64,000 bases of DNA, taken from positions 1-64,000 of the forward strand of contig NZ_CDCG01000046.1 of NCBI RefSeq assembly GCF_000819845.1, written 5' to 3'. Position numbers and translations under genes: made by a program. The notes below the pieces were generated by a model. That model did no database searches. It was not told the origin of the DNA and was given only the letters and a program-made list of their open reading frames with translations. Source of the stretch: Aeromonas enteropelogenes. GTDB lineage: Bacteria > Pseudomonadota > Gammaproteobacteria > Enterobacterales > Aeromonadaceae. This document shows, one piece after another, positions 27,794 through 37,383 of this stretch. Every line of letters starts with the position of its first letter. The first letter of the stretch is position 1.

Positions 27794-28822
27794 TCACTCC
27801 CGCCACCAAGTGCTGCCACCATGGGGAGACAGAAAGGACAGAGACTCGCCCATCATGGGGGTGGTCAGCGGGATCTGCTGCTCGGCCGCCAGCCGGGTGA
27901 TGTGCTCCAGCGGCTCATCCCATGGGTGCATGGCGAGATCAAAGGTGCCGTTGTGGATGGGATAGAGCCAGGCGGCGCGAAGATCGTGAAACGCCTGTGT
28001 GGTCTGGGCCGGAAACATGTGCACATGGGCCCAGCGCTCGTTGTAGGCACCCGTCTCGAGGAAGGCCATGTCAAACGGGCCATGGCGCTGCCCTATCTCC
28101 TTGAAGCCGGCGAAATAGCCGCTGTCACCGCTGAAGAACAGTTTGAAATCGTCGCTGCGAATGACCCAGGAGGCCCACAGGGTCTGGTTGCCATCACCCA
28201 GGCCCCGGCCGGAGAAGTGCTGGGCCGGTGTGGCGATGAGTTCAATGCCATCAACTCGGGTCTGCTGCCACCAGTCCAGCTCCCTGATCTTGTGCGCAGG
28301 TACGCCCCAGGCACGGAGCCGGGCCCCGACGCCGAGCGGGGTGATGAAGTGCGCCACCCTATCCTGCAGCGCCACTATGGTGGCGTGATCAAGGTGGTCA
28401 TAGTGATCGTGGGAGAGGATCACCCCTTCAAGAGGCGGCAGATCGGCCAAGGCAATGGGCGGTGCGTGCCAACGCCTGGGGCCGAGCCATGAGAGCGGTG
28501 AGGCGCGCTCGCTGAAGACGGGATCGGTCAACCAGAACTTGCCGCGCAATTTGAGCAGCAGGCTGGAGTGACCCAGCCGCCAGACGCTGAAATCTGGAGC
28601 CGCCATGACATCCGCAAGGGTCATGGCCTGCACCGGAATAGCGCGATCCGGCAGGGTGCCGGCGGGCTTGCCAAAGAGGAAGTCACGCCAGATCCCGACC
28701 TCTTCCCAGACACTGCGTGCGGGGGGCGCCACCAGATTGTGAAACCGGCCCGCCCGATACTGGGTTGACTCCTGGTGTTCGGGCAGACCCGATTGCAATA
28801 CAGACGAGATAATACCGGCCAT
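27794..28822 (-). CDS. Metallo-beta-lactamase-fold hydrolase (UlaG/NAPE-PLD-like)
   Basis: A 342-residue MBL-fold protein. The zinc-binding motif is LSHDHYDHLDH, later ligands include the histidine of PAQHFSGRG and the aspartate of FFSGDSGYF, and PIHNGTFDL is near the C-terminus. N-terminal sequence with a WRLGHSSLLLKL core is typical of the UlaG/NAPE-hydrolysing phospholipase D-like branch. It is probably a cytosolic hydrolase of a phosphodiester or lactone; the substrate is not predictable. ATG 28822 has AGGAG. It stands alone, converging on the kinase operon. Confidence 0.85.
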   Translation of the reverse strand: MAGIISSVLQSGLPEHQESTQYRAGRFHNLVAPPARSVWEEVGIWRDFLFGKPAGTLPDRAIPVQAMTLADVMAAPDFSVWRLGHSSLLLKLRGKFWLTDPVFSERASPLSWLGPRRWHAPPIALADLPPLEGVILSHDHYDHLDHATIVALQDRVAHFITPLGVGARLRAWGVPAHKIRELDWWQQTRVDGIELIATPAQHFSGRGLGDGNQTLWASWVIRSDDFKLFFSGDSGYFAGFKEIGQRHGPFDMAFLETGAYNERWAHVHMFPAQTTQAFHDLRAAWLYPIHNGTFDLAMHPWDEPLEHITRLAAEQQIPLTTPMMGESLSFLSPHGGSTWWRE

Positions 28823-28853
28823 CGCGGCTCCTGTGAGTCATAACAACATAAGG

Positions 28854-28871
28854 GCCCCGGCGAACCGGGGC
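28854..28871 (-). terminator. Possible terminator hairpin after aldo/keto reductase
   Basis: A compact hairpin with a seven-bp GC stem and a CGAA loop (GCCCCGG CGAA CCGGGGC). On the minus strand it is followed by a weak U-containing stretch, so it is only a tentative terminator. Confidence 0.4.
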
Positions 28872-28941
28872 GACGCGAGCGTTGCCCAGACACGCGGCAG
28901 TGGCCGGGTGCCTTGCAGGGCTCGCTTTCAAACAGGGCGCC

Positions 28942-29991
<1,050 letters not shown>

Positions 29992-30118
29992 TCAACCAAC
30001 CCGAAGGGGAGTCAAGCGCTAAAGGCTGGCGCGGTCGATGGACGCACTATAGAGATGGGATAAACATCGAACTAGACGGTAAATGACGGAATCAGTTACA
30101 ACCAAATGATGTAAATCC

Positions 30119-31114
30119 ATGAGCCAGACCATGATCAACGAATTGCGCTCCATCACCACCTTCGTACACACGGCCGAGCTGGGCAGCCTCAGCAAGGCGG
30201 CCGAGGCCCAGCAGATCTCTCCCCAGGCCGCCAGCAAGGCGCTCGGGCAGTTGGAAAGCTATCTGGGGGTACGCCTGTTTCATCGCACCACCCGCAGCAT
30301 GTCGCTGACCGAAGAGGGACAACGATTTCTGGAGGCGGCGCAGCCCGCCCTGCTCGGCCTGCAGCAGGCCCTGACGGCGGCGCGCCAGACCCGTGAGGAG
30401 TTCGCCGGCCCGCTGCGAATAGTGGGCCCGCGCTCCGTGGTGCAGACGGTCATAGGTCCGCTGCTGGAGCAGTACTGCCGGCGCTATCCCGATGTACAGC
30501 CGGATATCCAGCTCGATGACAGGGTCGGCAACTGGGTGGAGGAGCGGGTCGATGTGGGGCTGCGCATCGGCATCTCGCCCCAGGAGGGGCTGATCGCGCG
30601 CCGCCTGTTCCCCATGCAGCTCATCATCTGCGCCGCCCCCGCGTATCTGCGCAAATATGGCGTGCCCCTCACCCTGCACGATCTTGCCCTGCATCGCTGC
30701 AGTGCCTTTCGCCACGCGGGCAACGGTCGCCTGATCCCCTGGTACGTCAAGATGGGAGACGAGCTGCAGGAGCATCCGGTGCGCCCGGCACTCTCCACCA
30801 ACGACGAGATGGTGGAGCTGGGGGCCGTGCTGGCCGGCGATGTCATCGGCCAGCTGGCCGGGCCAACGGCGGCGGCGCATATCCGCGCCGGCCGCCTGGT
30901 GCCTTTGTTGCTCGAGCACATGACCCAGATGCACGGCCTGTTTCTCTACTACGGCAGTCGCGCCGCCCAGCCCGCCCGGGTACGCCATTTCATCGATCTC
31001 GCAATAGCCTGTCTTGCGGACAACCGGGAATATGTGCTCGACATGGATGAACTGGAGCAGGCCCACCGGGTCGGCACGGCCTTGCCATACGAAGAGTCGC
31101 CGACAGGGGATTGA
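30119..31114 (+). CDS. LysR-family transcriptional regulator
   Basis: A 331-residue regulator. The N-terminal winged helix-turn-helix spans about residues 5-66 (GSLSKAAEAQQISPQAASKAL, then LFHRTTRSMSLTEEG). A LysR substrate-binding domain follows (IVGPRSVVQTVIGPLL onward) and a non-conserved tail. It belongs to the group that includes regulators of oxidoreductase genes. It is divergent from the aldo/keto reductase with a 193-base shared intergenic region, the standard LysR arrangement. The start at 30119 has only a weak ribosome site; ATG at 30131 is an alternative. Confidence 0.87.
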   Translation: MSQTMINELRSITTFVHTAELGSLSKAAEAQQISPQAASKALGQLESYLGVRLFHRTTRSMSLTEEGQRFLEAAQPALLGLQQALTAARQTREEFAGPLRIVGPRSVVQTVIGPLLEQYCRRYPDVQPDIQLDDRVGNWVEERVDVGLRIGISPQEGLIARRLFPMQLIICAAPAYLRKYGVPLTLHDLALHRCSAFRHAGNGRLIPWYVKMGDELQEHPVRPALSTNDEMVELGAVLAGDVIGQLAGPTAAAHIRAGRLVPLLLEHMTQMHGLFLYYGSRAAQPARVRHFIDLAIACLADNREYVLDMDELEQAHRVGTALPYEESPTGD

Positions 31115-31355
31115 CGAGATGACCGGTGCTTCGATGGCTGCGGTGGATAACCGTGGTCCCCTTCCTCCACAACACACGGCTTTTGTGCCCTCGAGAACAG
31201 GATCTATCCCACCTCCTTAGTCCCCCTTTCAGGAGGGCTGAAATCAAACAGCTCCGTTTCCTGCCAGCTACGGGCTCTCTCCAGCTTGCTGATAGATAGA
31301 GCAGTTAATGCTTTGTTGACGGCATTCACCAAATTGCAAAAAACCGTTGAAAGCT

Positions 31356-31378
31356 CAAATGATAATTAATATCATTTG
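31356..31378. promoter_or_regulatory. Fur-box-like palindrome (distal)
   Basis: A perfect nine-base inverted repeat, CAAATGATA-ATTAA-TATCATTTG, resembles the Fur consensus built on GATAAT units. It lies 558 bases before the receptor ATG, so it may control the small ORF that follows or a lost gene. Confidence 0.55.
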
Positions 31379-31405
31379 TTCGTTTGCAAGAGAATGAGAA
31401 AGAGG

Positions 31406-31474
31406 ATGGATCCTGATAGCAACCGGCTCGACTTGGATCATGTACCCACGTGGTTAGCTCCGCCTTATCTGTGA
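31406..31474 (+). CDS. Possible 22-residue leader peptide or gene remnant
   Basis: A short frame, ATG at 31406 to TGA at 31474, preceded by a purine-rich AAAGAGG ribosome site and lying just downstream of the Fur-like palindrome. The product starts MDPDSNRLDLDHVP. It could be a leader, a remnant of an iron gene, or chance. There is no homology evidence. Confidence 0.2.
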   Translation: MDPDSNRLDLDHVPTWLAPPYL

Positions 31475-31864
31475 TTGCACCTGCTCTCCATTTTAGTTAT
31501 GGAGCGCCAGTCGGCACCGGTTATGCGCAGCAATGATGACAGTCACTTTTATCCATGTGTGTTTGCCGAGCGCTCGAGATATTCATATTCCGCCGAGTAG
31601 CTGTCCGGTATTTGGCACTCATGAAGACTCTTCATATGCATTAGTGCTCACTCGAAATCAGTTTGATGTGCTTGCTTTGAATCACCTACAAATGACATGG
31701 AAGGATATTTATAAAACACGTATTTGTGAATAATCACTTTGCAAAACAGGCGGGTATCCATTGCCCATATAGAGTCTGTTATTTACCTAACGCCTGAACT
31801 TAAAAATACAACCGAATGGGTAATTTAAACGGCTCTGAGTTGGCACTGCCAAAAATTATTTTTA

Positions 31865-31883
31865 GATAAGCACACTGCTTATC
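31865..31883. promoter_or_regulatory. Fur-box-like site before receptor gene
   Basis: A 19-base inverted repeat, GATAAGCACACTGCTTATC, keeps the outer GATAA/TTATC arms of the Fur consensus with a divergent centre. It ends 52 bases before the receptor ATG, a normal position for iron repression. Confidence 0.6.
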
Positions 31884-31935
31884 ATCATTGTAAAACTGAT
31901 TTTTACGGATTTATTACTATAAAATAGGGAAGGAA

Positions 31936-34092
31936 ATGAAAATCAATAATGAAAAATTGCGCTTGTCCACAGCCGCATTAGCGGTAGCAAGTGCACTCCT
32001 AACGACTCCTGCTCTAGCATCAGAGTCCACCTCGTTCGATGAAATGGTTGTCGTCTCAAGTCGCACGCCAAAAGCCATCAGCGATATTCCCGGTACAGTC
32101 TGGTATATCGATTCAGAGCGCATCGAACAGGAGTACCGTGGTGGTAAATCCTTAGGAGAAATTCTGGCATCATCGATTCCTTCCCTGGATATCAGCAGCG
32201 GAGCACGAACCAATTACGGCCAAAACCTGCGCGGGCGCAAGATGCTGGTGATGATTGATGGCATTTCCCTGCAATCATCCCGTCAAATCAGCCGTTATAT
32301 GGACTCTATTGATCCATTCAACATTGAGCGCATTGAAGTGTTGTCAGGAGCCACCTCTATCTATGGTGCCGGCGCGTCTGGCGGGGTGATCAACATCGTC
32401 ACTAAAAAAGCAACGAATGAAGAACTCGAGTTTGAATCCTATGTCGGCACCACCTCCGGATTTAACTCGGGTGAAGACCTTGACTACAAGCTCGCCCAAT
32501 CTATTTCTGGAGGAAATGACAAGGTAAAAGCACGCACCTCTGTCGTTTACTCGGAATCACAAGGCTTTTTTGATGCCGATGGCGAGATCATTACGCCGGA
32601 TATTTCGCAAGGTTCACTGCAGTTCAATCAGACCGTTGATTTCTTGACCACTGTGGGTATCAACCTGTCAGATACCAAACACCTCAACCTGCTGGCCCAA
32701 TACTATGACAGCCAACAGGACTCCCCTTATGGCCTATATATTGAAAATGGCGACTTTATTGACGTAAGAAAAGGCTTCGACTCGGATCGCGAACATGGCA
32801 CGACGCGGGTAATGCTCAGCACATCTTATATTGATGATAAGTTTTTGGGTCACCAGCTGATCACCGAAGCGTCCTATCGCAAGGAAGATCAGACCTACAC
32901 CCCTTATTTCAGCTCATCGGGCCAGCAAATTAGCGACGTTTTTTCGGTAAAGGCTGCACTGGCGAAAAAATTTGACAAACTCAACCTGGTATATGGCCTT
33001 GATGCATACCAGGACAAACTGGAAAGCAATCAGGCGCTCTATGACCCTGTTCTTGCAAATAACACGGGGAGCCTTCTCAACCGCACCTACGCACAAGTCG
33101 GCCGCTATCCGGGCATTGAAGTGGGCTCGGTGGCCGGGTTTGTGCAGGCAGACTACGCCATCACTGATGACTGGATCGTGGAAGGCGGCTTTCGCTATCA
33201 ATACATGACCAATAAAATCGATGATTTTGTCGGTTATCAGCAGCAGCAGAGGATCGCCGCAGGTAAAGGCTCTTCCGCAGACGCCGTGCCCGGGGGCGAG
33301 ACAGACTACAGTGTTGGCTTGTTCAACCTCGGCACCATTTATCATCTGAACGATAGCTCGCAGGTATGGGCAAACTTCTCGCAAGGTTTCGATCTTGCCG
33401 ATCCGGCCAAGTACTATGGTCAGGGGGAATATACCCGGGTCGGCGATCACTGGAAGCTCAACAAGAGCATCAACGTCAACGACTCCAAAATGTCCGGCAT
33501 AAAGACCAATAGCGTTGAACTTGGCTATCGCCTTGATCAGGGTGGTTTCAATTTCCAGACTGCTGCTTACTACTCTCACTCGGACAAGTCAGTGGAGTAC
33601 AACAAAAAGACCCTGCTTATCGAAGAGCTGGAAGACAAGAAACGCGTGTATGGCCTGGAAGGCATGGCTTCCTACTGGGTTCATGACAACATCCAGCTAG
33701 GGACAGCTGGCCACTATGTTGTCTCTGAAATCAAGGGAGATAACGGCTGGCAAGATATGACCGCCGGTGAAGCCAGTACCTCAAAAGCCAGCGCCTGGGC
33801 AGGCTGGTATGGTTCAGCCCTCTCGCTCAAGGTGCAGAGCCAAACCATGTTTGACTACGAAGACAGCGAACAGAATAAGTTGAATGGTTACACTGTGTTT
33901 GACTTGTTGGGCAGTTACCAACTTCCGATCGGGAGCCTGGGTTTTGGCGTCCAGAACCTGTTTGACCGGGACTACACCACCATCTGGGGACAACGCGCCC
34001 AGATTGTCTACTCGGCTCACTATGAACCGGCCGCCTACGACTACAAGGGTCGTGGCCGAACATACACATTGAACTATCAAGTGAAGTTCTAA
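31936..34092 (+). CDS. iutA: TonB-dependent ferric aerobactin receptor, IutA-type
   Basis: A 718-residue outer-membrane receptor. It has a signal peptide (cut probably PALA|SES), a TonB box-like DEMVVVSSR, a plug domain with TNYGQNLRGRKMLVMIDG and SIDPFNIERIEVLSGATSIYG, and a barrel ending RTYTLNYQVKF. Many segments match Escherichia coli IutA as I recall it, including KIDDFVGY, IAAGKGSSADAVPGG, LFDRDYTTIWGQRA and YDYKGRGRTY. It would import ferric aerobactin or a similar hydroxamate. No aerobactin synthesis or ABC-uptake genes are nearby, so it may scavenge foreign siderophore. Lower GC than its neighbours suggests transfer. A Fur-like box precedes it. Confidence 0.88.
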   Translation: MKINNEKLRLSTAALAVASALLTTPALASESTSFDEMVVVSSRTPKAISDIPGTVWYIDSERIEQEYRGGKSLGEILASSIPSLDISSGARTNYGQNLRGRKMLVMIDGISLQSSRQISRYMDSIDPFNIERIEVLSGATSIYGAGASGGVINIVTKKATNEELEFESYVGTTSGFNSGEDLDYKLAQSISGGNDKVKARTSVVYSESQGFFDADGEIITPDISQGSLQFNQTVDFLTTVGINLSDTKHLNLLAQYYDSQQDSPYGLYIENGDFIDVRKGFDSDREHGTTRVMLSTSYIDDKFLGHQLITEASYRKEDQTYTPYFSSSGQQISDVFSVKAALAKKFDKLNLVYGLDAYQDKLESNQALYDPVLANNTGSLLNRTYAQVGRYPGIEVGSVAGFVQADYAITDDWIVEGGFRYQYMTNKIDDFVGYQQQQRIAAGKGSSADAVPGGETDYSVGLFNLGTIYHLNDSSQVWANFSQGFDLADPAKYYGQGEYTRVGDHWKLNKSINVNDSKMSGIKTNSVELGYRLDQGGFNFQTAAYYSHSDKSVEYNKKTLLIEELEDKKRVYGLEGMASYWVHDNIQLGTAGHYVVSEIKGDNGWQDMTAGEASTSKASAWAGWYGSALSLKVQSQTMFDYEDSEQNKLNGYTVFDLLGSYQLPIGSLGFGVQNLFDRDYTTIWGQRAQIVYSAHYEPAAYDYKGRGRTYTLNYQVKF

Positions 34093-34105
34093 ACCTCACA
34101 CATAT

Positions 34106-34133
34106 AAAACCGCCCAAATGGGCGGTTTTATTC
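34106..34133 (+). terminator. Terminator of receptor gene
   Basis: A ten-bp stem (AAAACCGCCC / GGGCGGTTTT, loop AAAT) is followed by ATTCTTTT, 13 bases after the stop codon. Confidence 0.9.
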
Positions 34134-34504
34134 TTTTGCATCTTCACATGCCATTCAATCCGGATACTTTACCAAGTCGATGGCTTTTTTGATTGCCCAG
34201 TGCTTTCCCCTGAGCAACGCTTTCTCGTTCAACCAAGGATCGCTGAGTTCTGACTACTATCCAGGTTGAGCGAATGCCACTGACCGCTGCAATGGGCAAT
34301 GGGGAGAATGACGGCTGGATAAGTACAAATTCGCACCACGACGAGCACAATGAAGCCACTGGATCAGCTTGCGGTAGTTGCCAGAGATCATGCAAAGGGA
34401 ACGGTAGAGTCGCCAGGAAGCGTGCTTAACTATCCACACAAAGTGGATGACCAAGAGGTCTGAAGGGGTGCTGGGAGCTAACTTATTGAATGGCAGAAAC
34501 AAGT
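34134..34504. other. Unassigned stretch between receptor gene and ffs
   Basis: About 370 bases with only short open frames of 80-odd codons on the minus strand and no ribosome site, motif or family that I recognise. It could be remnants of a mobile element downstream of the 4.5S RNA gene, but I cannot show this. Confidence 0.4.
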
Positions 34505-34614
34505 GGTGGCCCTACCAGCCACATCCCGGCACTCGAGTCCCCCGCCTTGGCTGCTACCTTCCGGTCCTGACCAGGTCGACGGGTTATCAATGCGAGAGGA
34601 CCAATAGGACCACC
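34505..34614 (-). ncRNA. ffs: 4.5S signal recognition particle RNA
   Basis: The minus strand folds as a long hairpin whose ends pair (5' GGTGGTCC with 3' GGGCCACC). The apical part contains the universally conserved SRP core: CCTGGTCAGGACCGGAAGG, then AGCAGCCAAGGC. Only two bases differ there from Escherichia coli 4.5S RNA as I recall it. Length about 110 nt fits the gamma-proteobacterial RNA. It binds Ffh and targets membrane proteins to the translocon. Ends were set from the terminal pairing, so they may be off by a few bases. Confidence 0.93.
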
Positions 34615-34621
34615 GGCGAGG

Positions 34622-34650
34622 AGAATAGGCAAACTGGCGTATCAATGCAA
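34622..34650 (-). promoter_or_regulatory. Sigma-70 promoter of ffs
   Basis: The minus strand has TTGCAT (34645-34650) and TATTCT (34622-34627) separated by 17 bases. The expected start is seven bases downstream of the -10, at the GGTGG 5' end of the RNA. Confidence 0.65.
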
Positions 34651-34708
34651 CGGCTTTCTGCACCACGGCTGTTCGTTTGCCTTATTTTTCAACAATCTGC
34701 CGAACAGA

Positions 34709-35497
34709 TCAGCTAAACAGCATAAATTTCGCCCCCACCAGCAGCATCAACAGGGCAAATGCCTGCTTGAGGCGCTGGGGCGAGAGGCGGTGCGCCAACC
34801 TGGCCCCCACCCGGGCAAACTGGGTGCTGGTGAGCACGATGCCGACGAGGGCCGGCAGATAGATGTAACCCAGACTCCACTCGGGCAGATCGGGGTTGCC
34901 CCAACCGGCATAGAGATAACTGAGACTGCCTGCAAAGGCGATGGGCATGCTGCAAGCCGCAGACGCTGCCACCGCGTTGCGCATCGGCACCGAGTTCCAG
35001 CTCAGATAAGGCACGGTGAGCGAGCCGCCACCGATGCCAAACAGCGCTGACATCCAGCCGATGATGGAGCCCGCGATGCCAGTGCCCACCGGCCCCGGCA
35101 TTTGACGCTCCGCTTTGGGCTTTAGATTGAGCCCCATCTGTAGCGCCATAGTCCAGGCGAAGCAGCCGATGATGATGTTGAGGGTGCTGGCGCTCAGCAG
35201 ATTGGCGGTCATGCCGCCAAGCCAGGCCCCCAGCAGCATGCCGACAGCGAGGCGGCGGATCATCACCCAGTCCACTGCGCCCGCTTCCTGATGCGCCCGA
35301 AGCGAACTGAAGCCGGTGAAAATCATGGTGGGCAGCGAGGTACCGAGTGCCAGGTGGGTCACGATGTCGGGCGCCACCCCCTGGGCATGAAAACTGAGTA
35401 CCAGCACGGGCACTATGATGAGACCGCCGCCGATGCCGAACAGCCCCGCCAGCATGCCAGCAAACGCCCCCAGCAACAGATAACCCATAAACAGCAT
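34709..35497 (-). CDS. TauE/SafE-family sulfite/organic anion permease
   Basis: A 262-residue membrane protein with about eight hydrophobic segments arranged as two similar halves. Each half begins with the family's glycine-rich motif: LAGLFGIGGGLIIVPVLVL near the N-terminus and MSALFGIGGGSLTVPYL in the second half. TauE/SafE proteins export or import sulfite, sulfoacetate or related anions; the substrate here is unknown. ATG 35497 has AAGGAAT upstream. It is a single gene. Confidence 0.9.
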   Translation of the reverse strand: MLFMGYLLLGAFAGMLAGLFGIGGGLIIVPVLVLSFHAQGVAPDIVTHLALGTSLPTMIFTGFSSLRAHQEAGAVDWVMIRRLAVGMLLGAWLGGMTANLLSASTLNIIIGCFAWTMALQMGLNLKPKAERQMPGPVGTGIAGSIIGWMSALFGIGGGSLTVPYLSWNSVPMRNAVAASAACSMPIAFAGSLSYLYAGWGNPDLPEWSLGYIYLPALVGIVLTSTQFARVGARLAHRLSPQRLKQAFALLMLLVGAKFMLFS

Positions 35498-35547
35498 AAC
35501 GATTCCTTACGAGACGGCGCAGCCACACACTGGCTCATGCTGCGCAT

Positions 35548-35578
35548 AAAAAAAGAGATGGCCATCAGGCCATCTCTT
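35548..35578 (-). terminator. Terminator of basic amino-acid antiporter gene
   Basis: An 11-bp stem (AAGAGATGGCC / GGCCATCTCTT, loop ATCA, 35553-35578) has an A-run on its left side, giving a U-tract on the minus strand, 11 bases after the antiporter stop. Confidence 0.85.
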
Positions 35579-35589
35579 CATTGTGCCGT

Positions 35590-37026
35590 TTAATTGAGGG
35601 GAATGGTACCGTCCATCACCTTGTAGAAGGCCAGCACGGCAAACCCGAGCAGGGCCGCCGTCATGCCCTGCTCCAGCCGGTTGAGGCTGCGCAGGGCATG
35701 GTGCTGACGGGCTTTCCAGTAGATGAAGATACCCGGGCTGTAGAGCAGCGCTACCAGCAGCAGGTACTCCACCCCGGCGGCATAGACCAGCCAGCAGCCG
35801 TATACGGTAGCGACCAGGGCCAGCAGCATGTCACGATTGCGCTGATGAGGCTGGCCCTCGTAGGTCTCGCCCTTGAGTGCCAGCTTGAGACCATAGGCAC
35901 CGGAGAAGACATAAGGCACCAGGGCGGCCGACGTGGCGATGTTGACCAGCGCCAGATAGGTACTGCTCTGGAAGTAGATGATGATGAGGAAAATCTGCAC
36001 CAGACAGGTGGAGCACCAGAGCGACACCTGGGGCGAGCCGTTCTTGTTCTCCTTGGCGAACCAGGCCGGGAACACGCCGGTCTTGCCCGCGATGTAGGGC
36101 ACTTCGGCCGCCAGCACGGTCCAGCTCAGCAGCGCCCCCATCACGGAGATCACCAAGCCGATATTGATGAGCCAGGCACCCCAGGGACCGACGACCGCTT
36201 CCAGGATCATGGCGGTGGACGGGTTCTTGAGCTGGGCCAGTTGGGGCTGGTTCATCACCCCCAGGGAGAACAGGGTCACCATCACGTAGAGCGCCAAGGC
36301 ACCAAGCAGCGCCAGCACGGTGGCGCGCCCCACATCCTTGCGATGACGGGCTCGAGCGGAAACCACCACGGCCCCCTCGATCCCGATGAAGACCCAGAGG
36401 GTGACCTTCATGGTCGACTTGACCTGTTCCATCACGGAGCCCAGCTCGGGATTACCCTGCCCCCAGATATCCAGGTTGAAGGTATCCAGATTGAAAGCCA
36501 GCAAAATGGCGACGCAGAACACGATGAGGGGCACCATCTTGGCGATGGTGGTCACGATATTGACCAGCGCGGCAACCTGGATCCCGCGCAGCACCAGAGC
36601 ATGCACCGACCAGATGAGCAGCGAAGCCAGGGTGATGGCCAGCGGTGTGTTGCCGTCACCGAAGATGACGTTGTCAGGCGTATCGAAGAAGTAGCCGAGC
36701 GCACTGAATACCACGATGGCGTAGGAGACGTTGGCCAGCAGCTGGCAGAGCCAGTAGCCCCAGGCTGCGTTGAAGCCGATGAAATCACCGAAACCCGCCT
36801 TGGCGTAGCTGAAGATACCGCCATCGAGATCCGGGCGGCGCATGGAGAGGTTCTGATAGACCAGCGCAAGACAGATCATGCCGATGCCCGTGATGGTCCA
36901 CCCCAGGGCGACGGCCCCGGCACTGGCGTGGGCGGCGATGTTTTGTGGCAGACTGAAAACCCCGGCGCCGACCATGGAGCCGATCACCAGCGAAATGAGG
37001 GCGCCCAGCCCTAGTTTCTTGTCCAT
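35590..37026 (-). CDS. APC-family basic amino-acid/polyamine antiporter (ArcD/YdgI-like)
   Basis: A 478-residue transporter with about 12 membrane segments. The start LGLGALISLVIGSMVGAGVFSLP carries the APC GSMVGAGVF loop in the first helix. FIGIEGAVVVSARARHRKDVG and the overall length match the arginine:ornithine antiporter group, exchanging arginine or lysine for ornithine or an amine. No arginine-deiminase genes are adjacent, so the exact exchange is uncertain. ATG 37026 is preceded by AGGATTGAG. Confidence 0.82.
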   Translation of the reverse strand: MDKKLGLGALISLVIGSMVGAGVFSLPQNIAAHASAGAVALGWTITGIGMICLALVYQNLSMRRPDLDGGIFSYAKAGFGDFIGFNAAWGYWLCQLLANVSYAIVVFSALGYFFDTPDNVIFGDGNTPLAITLASLLIWSVHALVLRGIQVAALVNIVTTIAKMVPLIVFCVAILLAFNLDTFNLDIWGQGNPELGSVMEQVKSTMKVTLWVFIGIEGAVVVSARARHRKDVGRATVLALLGALALYVMVTLFSLGVMNQPQLAQLKNPSTAMILEAVVGPWGAWLINIGLVISVMGALLSWTVLAAEVPYIAGKTGVFPAWFAKENKNGSPQVSLWCSTCLVQIFLIIIYFQSSTYLALVNIATSAALVPYVFSGAYGLKLALKGETYEGQPHQRNRDMLLALVATVYGCWLVYAAGVEYLLLVALLYSPGIFIYWKARQHHALRSLNRLEQGMTAALLGFAVLAFYKVMDGTIPLN

Positions 37027-37124
37027 CTCAATCCTGTTTAATTAGGCGGCGGCAGAGCGTCCCTATTCATACTGCACGCGATATGGGAGGGGCGAGAAAT
37101 CCATACCCCGTGAAAAAGGCGGCA

Positions 37125-37153
37125 ACTATATTGCATGATTATTCCGGCCGCAA
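37125..37153 (-). promoter_or_regulatory. Sigma-70-like promoter for antiporter gene
   Basis: The minus strand has TTGCGG (37148-37153) and TATAGT (37125-37130) with a 17-base spacer. The start would be near 37118, leaving a leader of about 90 bases. The rest of the intergenic region (37154-37340) shows no gene. Confidence 0.5.
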
Positions 37154-37341
37154 TCCTTCGTGCCATCAATCATGCGCCACCTTGACCGCGCGCAATTTTA
37201 CAGCACTGACCATGAGTGCCTGTGAGCTGAGTCAAATTAAGCAAGACCCATTGATATTTATGATAATTTGGCAAAACAAAAGGGACTCGAACTTATCTAT
37301 TCAGCGGTATGCAGTCGCCTCGGTTTCGACCTGGCTGCATA

Positions 37342-37373
37342 AAAAATCCCCGGCTACCAGACCGGGGATTTTT
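37342..37373 (-). terminator. Terminator of valine-catabolic operon
   Basis: A 12-bp stem (AAAAATCCCCGG / CCGGGGATTTTT) with A/T runs on both sides, 10 bases after the stop of the leftward SDR gene. It would work in both directions. Confidence 0.88.
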
Positions 37374-37383
37374 CTGCTCGCCG

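Larger units (their letters stand above)
31115..31935. other. Long intergenic region before the siderophore receptor
   Basis: These roughly 820 bases contain no convincing larger gene. They hold a perfect Fur-type palindrome at 31356-31378, a possible 22-codon leader or remnant ORF at 31406-31474, a doubtful 66-codon open frame at 31533-31733, and a second Fur-like box next to the receptor gene. The lower GC resembles the receptor gene, consistent with acquired DNA or a decayed gene. Confidence 0.5.

Noticed and set aside
31533-31733. 66-codon frame before the receptor gene
   Set aside because: No ribosome site or family. Kept only as a note within the intergenic entry.
34144-34502. Overlapping minus-strand frames that might be transposase remnants
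   Set aside because: No DDE or helix-turn-helix motif and no terminal repeats could be recognised.
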